Below, piece by piece: positions 8,005 through 14,061 of a stretch of 20,703 nucleotides of DNA (positions are counted from its first letter, which is position 1; each line of letters opens with the position of its first letter). Origin of the DNA: Bacteroidetes bacterium QS_8_64_10 (GTDB lineage: Bacteria > Bacteroidota > Rhodothermia > Rhodothermales > Salinibacteraceae); the NCBI GenBank assembly GCA_003022505.1, contig PXTQ01000057.1, positions 1 to 20,703 of the forward strand, read 5' to 3'. The notes beneath the pieces are model-generated. The model ran no database searches. It was given only the letters and a program-made list of their open reading frames with translations, and was not told the origin of the DNA. The position numbers were made by a program, and so were the translations under genes.

Positions 8005-8041
8005 TCGCAAACCGAGACTCGCAAATCGAAACTCGTACATC
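8005..8041. repeat. Quasi-periodic ACTCGCAAATCG words just before sbcD
   Basis: The 37-bp spacer is a run of CGCAAACCGAGACTCGCAAA-type words. It shares AATCGAAACTCGT (8024-8036) exactly with 9359-9371, which lies in the same position relative to the next gene, ldh. Both copies end 5-9 bases before a start codon, where a ribosome site would normally be. Confidence 0.55.
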
Positions 8042-9274
8042 GTGAAGTTGCTACACACCGCCGACATTCACCTCGGCACCACGACCTACGGGCGCGTCGA
8101 CCCGGAGGCGGGCGTGAACTCGCGCCTGCTGGACTTTGAGCGCTCGTTCGAGTTTATGGTCGAGCGCGCCCTCGACGAGGACGTGGATGCGTTCATCTTC
8201 GCGGGCGACGCCTACCGCACGCCCGACCCGTCGCCCACGCAGCAGCGCATCTTCGCCCGGTGCCTGCAACCGCTCGCCGACGCCGGCATCCCCATCGTCA
8301 TGATCGTGGGCAACCACGACCATCCCGTCTCGTTCGGCAAGGCCTCGTCCATCGACATCTTCCAGTACGTGACCGGCGACGTGCACCTGTTCGCCAAGCC
8401 GGGCACCGGCACCGTGGAGACCGCAAGCGGGCCGCTCCAGGTGGTGGCGCTGCCGTGGCCGGTGCGCAGCCGGCTCCTCTCGCGCGAGGAGCACCGCGAT
8501 AAGTCGTCCGACGAGGTGCAAGAGTACATCGAAAAAACGTACTTGGAGCTGCTCCGCAGCGCCGCCGACCAGCTCGACCCCGGCGTGCCCGCCGTGCTGG
8601 TGGGCCATCTGACGGTGCAAGGGTCGTCGCTGGCCGGCTCCGAGCGCACGAGCCTCGTGGCGCATGAGCCGGTCTTTACGCCCGGCCAGCTCGCCCGCGA
8701 GCCGCTCGACTACGTGGCGCTCGGCCACATCCACAAGCATCAGGATCGCAATCCCAACGGCGACATCCCGGTCGTCTACTCCAGCTCCATCGAGCGCGTC
8801 TCGTTCAAGGAATGGGACGAAGACAAAGGCTTCGTGCTCGTGAACATCGACGCTTCCGGCGAGGAGAAGACGACCGGCTACGAGTTCGTCGAGACGCCGG
8901 CGCGTCCGTACGCCAGCATTCGCGTGGACGCCCGCGAGGCCGACGACCCGACCGCGCACATCGTCGGGGCCATCGGGCGCGTGGATGTGACTGACGCCAT
9001 CGTGCGGGTGGGCTACCGAATTCACGAGAAGCAAGCCCCGGAGGTCGATCACAGCCAGATCCGCGAGGCGCTCGGCGCAGCCCAGACGATTGCCTCCATC
9101 GAGCGCGAGGTGGAGGCCGCCGAGCGTCGTCGCCGCACCGAGGTGCGCCGCGAGTCGAGCCTGGAGGACGCGCTCGGTCAGTACGTGGATCAGCGCGACG
9201 AGCTGTCGTCCATCAAAGACGACCTGATCGAGGCGGGGCTGGAACTGGAAGCGGAGTTGGAAGAAGGCGGTTGA
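8042..9274 (+). CDS. sbcD: SbcD/Mre11-type DNA exonuclease subunit
   Basis: This is the manganese-dependent nuclease subunit of the SbcCD complex, which trims DNA hairpins and protein-blocked ends. The 410-aa product has the phosphoesterase motifs HTADIHLG (Asp8, His10), FAGDAYR (Asp56), GNHDH (91-94), VGHLTVQG and LGHIHKHQ in the right order. YSSSIERVSFKEWDEDKGF, typical of SbcD/Mre11, comes next, and then a capping region. The last 65 residues are strongly charged and probably helical (EREVEAAERRRRTEVRRE...), which may be the SbcC-contacting part. The GTG at 8042 gives the standard MKLLHTADIH start. SbcC, the ATPase partner normally encoded next door, is not adjacent. The gene downstream is a dehydrogenase. 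Confidence 0.92.
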   Translation: MKLLHTADIHLGTTTYGRVDPEAGVNSRLLDFERSFEFMVERALDEDVDAFIFAGDAYRTPDPSPTQQRIFARCLQPLADAGIPIVMIVGNHDHPVSFGKASSIDIFQYVTGDVHLFAKPGTGTVETASGPLQVVALPWPVRSRLLSREEHRDKSSDEVQEYIEKTYLELLRSAADQLDPGVPAVLVGHLTVQGSSLAGSERTSLVAHEPVFTPGQLAREPLDYVALGHIHKHQDRNPNGDIPVVYSSSIERVSFKEWDEDKGFVLVNIDASGEEKTTGYEFVETPARPYASIRVDAREADDPTAHIVGAIGRVDVTDAIVRVGYRIHEKQAPEVDHSQIREALGAAQTIASIEREVEAAERRRRTEVRRESSLEDALGQYVDQRDELSSIKDDLIEAGLELEAELEEGG

Positions 9275-9295
9275 GCGTCCGTGCGTCGCGCGTTT

Positions 9296-9316
9296 GGGCG
9301 ATCAACGGGATCGCCC
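9296..9316. terminator. Perfect 8-bp hairpin after sbcD
   Basis: GGGCGATC (9296-9303) and GATCGCCC (9309-9316) flank a 5-base loop, AACGG. The hairpin begins 22 bp after the sbcD stop and 65 bp before ldh. Only TTAC follows, so it is not a textbook intrinsic terminator. GGGCGATC...GATCGCCCTTACA also resembles dispersed intergenic hairpin repeats known from other bacteria, which is an alternative reading. Confidence 0.5.
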
Positions 9317-9380
9317 TTACAATGCGCTTTGCTGTCTTCTCACCATTCGACATTCGCCAATCGAAACTCGTCATTCGCCC

Positions 9381-10361
9381 ATGGAGAAAGCGTCACACAT
9401 CCAGCGCCGCACGGTCGGCATCGTAGGAGCCGGCAACGTCGGCGTGGCCGCCGCCTACGCGCTCTTCAACCAGCACCTCGCCAGCGAACTGGTTCTGCTG
9501 GACAAGGACGCCGAGCGTGCGAAGGGGGAAGCGATGGATCTGATGCACGGCCAGGTGCTTGCCGGGCGCACGACGGTGCGCGCCGCTGACGATTACGCGG
9601 ATCTCGCGGACGTGCAGCTCATCGTCATCTCCGCCGGCGTCGGGCAGTCCTCGCCCGACGAGTCGCGCCTGGAGCTGCTGGACCGCAACGCCGGCATCTT
9701 CGAGGAGATCATCGGCGAGCTGGACCGCCACGCGCCCGAAGCCGTCCTCGTAGTCGCCACCAATCCGGTGGACGTGCTCACGCGCATCGCGCAGGCGAAG
9801 AGCGAACGCCCGCCGGAGCGCATCATCGGCACGGGCACGCTTCTGGACACGGCGCGCTTCCGGGCGCTCCTGGGGCGGCGTTACGGCGTCGATCCGCGCT
9901 CGGTGCACGCCTACATTCTGGGCGAGCACGGCGACTCGGAGGTGCCCATCTGGAGCCAGGCCACCATCGGCGGGCGACCGCTGGAGGCAAGCGAGGTGCT
10001 GGACCGGCCTTTCGACGCCGACGCCATGCGGCAGCTCTTCGAGGAGGCGCGCAACGCGGCCTACGAGATCATCCAGCGCAAGGGGCACACCGACTCGGCC
10101 ATCGGCGTGGTGATCGCGCGGCTCGCGCGGGCCGTGCTGAACGACGAGCGGAGCGTGCAGCCGGTGAGCGTGCCCGCCGAGAACGCTTACGACATCGACG
10201 CGGACGAGGTGTGCCTGAGCCTGCCGTGCGTGATCGGGCGCGGCGGCGTGGAAGGACGCGTGCTGCCGGATCTCTCGGCGTCGGAGGCGGACGACCTACG
10301 CGTCTCGGCCCGCGCTCTTACAGAAAGCTGGACGGAGCTTCAAGAAAGTACGGACGTGTGA
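9381..10361 (+). CDS. ldh: L-lactate dehydrogenase
   Basis: NAD-dependent interconversion of lactate and pyruvate in the cytoplasm. The 326-aa product has the Rossmann motif GIVGAGNVG (13-21), the NAD-selecting acidic residue Asp41, TNPVDVLT (127-134), LLDTARFR with Asp156 and Arg159, and the catalytic GEHGDSE with His183. Gln89 in AGVGQSSPDESR is at the position that selects lactate over malate, where malate dehydrogenase has Arg. So lactate dehydrogenase is preferred. That mobile loop is one residue longer than the usual AGANQKPGETR, which is unusual. I chose ATG 9381 over the in-frame upstream ATG 9294, because the extra 29 residues would come from the repeat spacer and the hairpin. It ends at TGA 10359-10361, facing a convergent lipoprotein gene. 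Confidence 0.9.
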   Translation: MEKASHIQRRTVGIVGAGNVGVAAAYALFNQHLASELVLLDKDAERAKGEAMDLMHGQVLAGRTTVRAADDYADLADVQLIVISAGVGQSSPDESRLELLDRNAGIFEEIIGELDRHAPEAVLVVATNPVDVLTRIAQAKSERPPERIIGTGTLLDTARFRALLGRRYGVDPRSVHAYILGEHGDSEVPIWSQATIGGRPLEASEVLDRPFDADAMRQLFEEARNAAYEIIQRKGHTDSAIGVVIARLARAVLNDERSVQPVSVPAENAYDIDADEVCLSLPCVIGRGGVEGRVLPDLSASEADDLRVSARALTESWTELQESTDV

Positions 10362-10374
10362 AAGTATGAATGTA

Positions 10375-10405
10375 TGGAGGTGCGAAAAGCTCTTCGCCAC
10401 CTCCA
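10375..10405. terminator. Hairpin between convergent ldh and lipoprotein gene
   Basis: TGGAGGTGCGAA (10375-10386) pairs with TTCGCCACCTCCA (10393-10405) with a single bulged G, around the loop AAGCTC. It lies between two convergent stop codons, 13 bp after ldh and 19 bp before the lipoprotein stop, so it could end transcripts from both sides. No T-run follows. The arm contains the word GTATGGAGGTGCGAAA, which recurs in the spacer after malQ. Confidence 0.6.
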
Positions 10406-10424
10406 GCCGGATACAGCGGTCCGT

Positions 10425-10856
10425 TCATTCGACTCCGAGGTCGCGGACGACCACGCGCCCGTCGTTGCGTCGAAGCTCCTCGCCCGTCGCCGTCGGGAAC
10501 GCCACCAGCGACGCTACTTTCTCCGCATCGGGCGGCGGTTCTTCTTCCTGTCGTGGAGGCCGAAGCGCGTACGCCAAGAAGCGCACGCCGTCGCCTGGTT
10601 TATACGCCTCGATTTCGTCGGGAGTGAGTGTCACGGAAGCGCCGTCGTCCAGCCTCGGAAACGGACTGTCGTCGGGATCAAAGCTGGTCATGGGATCGAC
10701 GAGATGCGAGGATTCCAGTTCGAGACCGTGATAGTAGATCGGCTCGCCGGAGCGGTTCACCAGCGTCACGTTGCCATCGCTGCCATCGCCAAGTTCCAGC
10801 AGCGAGCAGGCGGGCAGAGCGAGAATCAGCAGAAAGACGAGAGAAAGTCGTTTCAT
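10425..10856 (-). CDS. Predicted lipoprotein of unknown function
   Basis: The 143-aa product starts MKRLSLVFLLILALPACSLL. It has a positively charged start, a hydrophobic core and a lipobox LPAC with the lipid-accepting cysteine at residue 17, so it is predicted to be exported and acylated. The mature part is acidic and proline-rich (FDPDDSPFPRLDDG, PPRQEEEPPPDAE) and looks like a small beta-domain (NVTLVNRSGEPIYYHGLELESS). No catalytic motif is seen and I do not recognise the family. It lies 58 bp downstream of ispE on the same strand and is probably transcribed with it, although no functional link is obvious. Confidence 0.75.
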   Translation of the reverse strand: MKRLSLVFLLILALPACSLLELGDGSDGNVTLVNRSGEPIYYHGLELESSHLVDPMTSFDPDDSPFPRLDDGASVTLTPDEIEAYKPGDGVRFLAYALRPPRQEEEPPPDAEKVASLVAFPTATGEELRRNDGRVVVRDLGVE

Positions 10857-10914
10857 GGTGATTTGTAAGGTTCGTTCAAAGACCGAGTAAGTGCGGCGCA
10901 GAGCTTCAGACGCG

Positions 10915-11754
10915 CTACGACCCGTTCGCGCCCCCCTGCGCTCTCAGCGTGCTCTGCGGTGAAAAGAACCGCGCCGCACGCACGTCGTCGCGCTCCGCCA
11001 GTTGCCGCGCTGCTGTTCGCGCCGCCGCGTTGCCCTCAAACACACCGAAGACTGCGCTCCCCGACCCCGACAGCGCGGCGTAGGCGGCCCCGCTCTCGCG
11101 CAGCGTCGCGCGCACCGCTCCGATGACCGGATACGCCTCGACGACCGGTTCCTCGAAGTCGTTCGTCAGCTCCCGCCGCCAGCGCGCCGGGTCGTTCGAG
11201 CGCACGACGGCGCGCAGGTCGGGGCGGTCCTGGTTGCTTGGCGCGACGAGGCGGTAGGCGTCGGGCGTGGACACGGCCACGTCCGGCACGGCCACGACGA
11301 GCGGGAACGGCAAGCGGTAATCGCGCATCGGGTGCAGCACGTCGCCGCGCCCGGTGGCGTAGGCGGCAGGCGCTCCAAGAAAGAACGGCACGTCGCTGCC
11401 GAGCCTGGCGGCGAGCTTGCGAAGCGTTTCATCAGTCGCATCGAGCGACCAGAAATCCGACAGCAGACGAAGCGCGGCAGCGGCGTCGCTGGAGCCGCCG
11501 CCGAGGCCAGCCCCGGCAGGAAGGGGCTTCTCCAGGCGGGCCGCCCGCACGACGAGGTTGTCATCATCGGTCGGCAGCGCCGGATCCGAGCATGTCAGTG
11601 CGATGCGCTCGTCGGACGCAGGGCGTGCGGCCAGCTCGTCCTCCCACGGGATGCGCTGGAAGACCGTGGCGAGGTCGTGAAACCCGTCAGGGCGGCGGCG
11701 CAAGACGTGAAGCCCTAGGTTGATTTTGGCGGGCGCCCGGCGCGTCTGGATCAC
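10915..11754 (-). CDS. ispE: 4-diphosphocytidyl-2-C-methyl-D-erythritol kinase
   Basis: GHMP-family kinase that phosphorylates CDP-methylerythritol in the non-mevalonate isoprenoid pathway. The N terminus has APAKINLGL with Lys10 and RRPDGFHDL. The ATP-binding glycine loop is PLPAGAGLGGGSSDAAA at about 77-93, and GSDVPFFL carries Asp121. The C-terminal ALSGSGSAVFG closes the active site. The start is GTG 11754. Between DDDNLVVRAAR and LEKPLPAG, homologues carry about 15 more residues (a helix and strand), so a short in-frame deletion is likely. CGCCTG could serve as the junction homology. The last residues, STLRAQGGANGS, are encoded by a dispersed spacer repeat also present at 3995-4033. Whether the shortened enzyme is active cannot be told. 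Confidence 0.92.
   Translation of the reverse strand: MIQTRRAPAKINLGLHVLRRRPDGFHDLATVFQRIPWEDELAARPASDERIALTCSDPALPTDDDNLVVRAARLEKPLPAGAGLGGGSSDAAAALRLLSDFWSLDATDETLRKLAARLGSDVPFFLGAPAAYATGRGDVLHPMRDYRLPFPLVVAVPDVAVSTPDAYRLVAPSNQDRPDLRAVVRSNDPARWRRELTNDFEEPVVEAYPVIGAVRATLRESGAAYAALSGSGSAVFGVFEGNAAARTAARQLAERDDVRAARFFSPQSTLRAQGGANGS
10929..10967. repeat. Dispersed spacer repeat, copy 2, inside the ispE 3' end
   Basis: It matches the intergenic copy at 3995-4033 at about 32-33 of 39 bases. Here it supplies the last codons of ispE, suggesting that a repeat has replaced or extended the original C terminus. Confidence 0.5.
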
Positions 11755-11784
11755 TTGAAAAGCGAATGTGTTTCGTGGAAGTCG

Positions 11785-11813
11785 TTGCGCGAGAAGAAAT
11801 CAGCGCGTATGAT
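11785..11813 (+). promoter_or_regulatory. Possible promoter for the export-protein gene
   Basis: TTGCGC (11785-11790) and TATGAT (11808-11813) are separated by 17 bases, fitting a housekeeping-type promoter in the only AT-rich part of the divergent gap between ispE and the export gene. If the organism uses the Bacteroidota consensus (TTTG / TAnnTTTG) this would not apply. The leader to 12048 would be about 230 bases and include the long hairpin at 11887-11948. Confidence 0.25.
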
Positions 11814-11886
11814 AATAAGTCTAACCGGACGTGTATTGTACCGTCAAGCCTAAATCTTCGCACGCTCGCTCTTTGTTTATAGCGTA

Positions 11887-11948
11887 AACGTAAAACGTAA
11901 TGCGTAATGAGGCTTCATTTATACATGTTACGGAATACGTTTTACGTT
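11887..11948. repeat. 21-bp-arm inverted repeat upstream of the export-protein gene
   Basis: The arms 11887-11907 and 11928-11948 are reverse-complementary at 19 of 21 positions, including a perfect 12-base core ACGTAAAACGTA/TACGTTTTACGT (11888-11899, 11936-11947), around a 20-base AT-rich loop. The same ACGTAAAACGTAA word occurs at 2386-2397. It could fold in the leader of the downstream gene. There is no evidence for a protein-binding role, but a core of this symmetry could also be an operator. Confidence 0.72.
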
Positions 11949-12047
11949 CTGTCTCTTGCAATGCACGTCGGAGCCAAGAAAGAACCCAGAATCAGACTTG
12001 AGAGTGCAGGAGTTTCACGCAAATTAACACTCCAACTCGTTCCCCCT

Positions 12048-13779
12048 ATGATGCAGGAAGTAGTATCACCGAAGCGGATGTGGGCTTCGCTTCTTTGCAG
12101 CGCCGTAGCGCTCATGGTTGGGGCAAGCCCGTCGCTTGCGCAGCAGGGCGACGCGTCGTCGTTTCTGCAGTCGGCGGAGCGCAAACAGCAGCGCAGCTGG
12201 GAGGCGATGCAGATGTCGTCGGGTCTCGCGGTGCCGCTGGAAGGCCAGGTCGATCCCAGCGCGTACGTCGTGGGGCCGGGCGACGTGTTCAGCGTGTTTG
12301 TCGGCGGGCCGGAGCCGGTGAACCTGACGCCCACCGTGAGCGCCGAGGGCGATCTGGTGCTGCCGGAGGTCGGGAGCCTGCCGGCAGCAGACCACACGCT
12401 GGCCGAGGTGAAGCAGGCGGCACAGTCGGCCCTGCGCGAGAGCTTTCAGAACGTGAGCCTGGACGTGTCGCTGCAGCGCCCGCGCACCTTCTTCGTGCAC
12501 GCCTCCGGGGCCGTCCACCGGTCGGGGCGTTACACGGCCAACCCCGTGACGCGCGTCTCCAACGTGATCGAACGCGCGGTCGTCGATACGCTGCCGGATC
12601 CGGTGCGCAATCCGGACTTCGAGCCGTCGTTTCGCAACATCACGCTGATCCGGCAGGACGGGGACCGGCAGTCGGTGGACCTGGAGCGCTACTTCGCCAC
12701 GGGCAACCCGGAGTACAACCCGTACCTGCGCGACGGCGACGTGATCTCGGTGCCCACGTACCGACCCGACGTGCGCTCGGTGCGCGTGGACGGCAACGTG
12801 CCGTTTGCAGACACCTACGCTTACCGGCCCGGCGACACCGTGCTCGACCTGCTGGCCATCGCCACGGGGGAGTCGCCGCCCGAAAACGTGGAGCGCGTGC
12901 GCCTGACGCGCCAAGGGGGAAACGACGCGGCAGACACGAGAATGCTGGACGTTTCGGCGCTGATTTCCGGTGAACGCGAGCCGGTTCCGCTTCGCCCACT
13001 CGATCACCTGTCGGTGCCCGGCGGTGCTCAATCGTCGAGCGGGCGAGCCACGGTGCGGGGCAGCGTGAAGTATCCCGGCACGTACCGCATCAAGTCGGGG
13101 CGCACGACGGCGGAGGATCTCGTCGAGCAGGCGGGCGGTCTCCGCGCTGCTTCGCGACCGACGGCCCAGCCCCGAACGCACCGAGGAGGCAGCTTTTCAG
13201 CAGACGCCTTTTCAACAGACGTCTTTTCAGCAGACGCCTTTTCAGCAGACGCGCCTCACGGGGCTTTCCTTTTCCGAGCGCCAGTACGCAGTCCGCGAAC
13301 TGAACCAGAACCGCATTCCTGTCGATCTGTCCGGTGAGGAAGGTCTGTCTGTTCGCCTGCGCGACAAGGACCGTCTCGTAATTCCGCGCGACCGCGACGC
13401 CGTGCTCGTTACCGGGCAGGTCAACCGTCCGGGCTACGTGCGTGTGCGTCCCGAATTCAACGCCGAGGATTACATCGCCGAGGCCGGCGAGCGCACGAAC
13501 CTCGCCACGCAGGCGTACGTCGTCAAGGCGGGCACGCAGCGTTACGTGCCGCTCAACGAGGCAGAGGTGCAATCCGGTGACACGATTTTCTTGAACCGAC
13601 AGGGGGGGTTCGCCACCTCGACGGAGATGCAGAACGTTGCTCTTCAGGAACGGCAGTTAGCCATGCAGAAAGCGCAAGATGAACGCGAGGCGCGCTTCAA
13701 CACTATCCAGACGATACTCTCCGCGGTCGGCACGGCGGTATCGGTCGTCACGACAGCTATTCTTATTGGCCAGAACTAA
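12048..13779 (+). pseudogene. Polysaccharide export outer-membrane protein (Poly_export/SLBB, GumB/Wza-like), frameshifted
   Basis: The ATG at 12048 (or the next codon) gives a basic start and a signal peptide, MWASLLCSAVALMVGASPSLA, with cleavage expected near SLA-QQ. A Poly_export domain follows (YVVGPGDVFSVFVGG...TVSAEGDLVLPEVG), then several SLBB-type beta-grasp modules (VRVDGNVPFADTYAYRPGDT; VRGSVKYPGTYRIKSG). Near 13133-13160 the frame changes. The upstream frame continues to 13337 as nonsense, while the proper sequence (TEEAAFQQTPFQQT..., LVTGQVNRPGYVRVRPEF) resumes one base over and runs to TAA 13777-13779. It ends in a charged helix and a hydrophobic tail (IQTILSAVGTAVSVVTTAIL). A short deletion within GGLR...ALLRDRRP explains the shift. 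Such proteins form or regulate the outer-membrane exit for capsule or exopolysaccharide. No Wzc-like partner is adjacent. A sequence error is possible. Confidence 0.8.
13194..13253 (+). repeat. Four 15-bp tandem repeats in the export gene (FQQTP/S)
   Basis: Four units of TTTTCAGCAGACGCC, 13194-13208, 13209-13223, 13224-13238 and 13239-13253, differ by zero to two bases. In the correct frame they encode FQQTPFQQTSFQQTPFQQT, a short flexible linker just after the frameshift. Unit copy number could vary between strains without breaking the frame. Confidence 0.9.
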
Positions 13780-14061
13780 TCGATCTCTGCTCCGTGCGTA
13801 GATTGCTAAAATCAGATAGAAAAAACTCGCTCGAACGTCTTTCCGATTCCCGTACCCAGGCGAAGGGCGAACAGGGAAAAGGGAATCCAGACGTCGCAGC
13901 TTCCCTTTTCTCCTCTTTTCGCCCAGGCTGCGTGTTGTTTGAGGCGGCTGTCTGCTCCTTTCATTTGGCAAAGGTTTAGCAACTCGCTCACGGCTCGGTA
14001 CAAGTTCGGCAGCGGCCCAGGCTGTGCCCTACACAGAGCACCCTCATTTCCCATCTCTCAG
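13780..14061. other. 282-bp spacer with an imperfect inverted repeat
   Basis: GAAAAGGGA (13876-13884) pairs with TCCCTTTTC (13902-13910) across a 17-base loop. Further out, AGGCGAAGGGCGAA and TTTTCGCCCAGGC (about 13858-13871 and 13916-13928) are also roughly complementary, giving a possible long hairpin after the export gene. No ORF with recognisable content and no strong promoter are seen in the rest. No Shine-Dalgarno precedes the malQ ATG. Confidence 0.45.

Larger units (their letters stand above)
7270..8041. other. Poorly coding 770-bp region between the PBP gene and sbcD
   Basis: No confidently recognised gene lies here. The left edge has GATTTTCGA/GGGATTTTTGGATTT words. A frame ending at TGA 7394-7396 reads LDLSEVDVWCFLAANADRF and overlaps the next ATG (7393) by ATGA, as in coupled small genes. 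A 45-aa and a 69-aa ORF are listed separately. On the - strand, readings such as KAYVSVPVGVGLYLKEGG and RPWYTQKEVSSGRDVLGI look faintly protein-like but are in different frames either side of a run of six C bases (near 7696-7701). The near-palindrome TTCTCCTCGGAGGAGAA lies at 7753-7769. Overall this looks like decayed sequence. Confidence 0.45.

Noticed and set aside
7516..8067. 183-codon - strand frame as a gene
   Set aside because: No recognised motif, overlaps the sbcD start, and the plausible fragments are in different frames; kept only as possible debris.
9294..9380. N-terminal extension of lactate dehydrogenase from ATG 9294
   Set aside because: It would translate a hairpin and word-repeat spacer; the Rossmann motif is normally within about 15 residues of the start, as from 9381.
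12066..13181. 371-codon - strand open frame opposite the export gene
   Set aside because: Opposite a recognised Poly_export/SLBB sequence; no motif of its own.
13194..13253. CRISPR array
   Set aside because: Repeat units are 15 bp with no spacers and lie inside a coding sequence.
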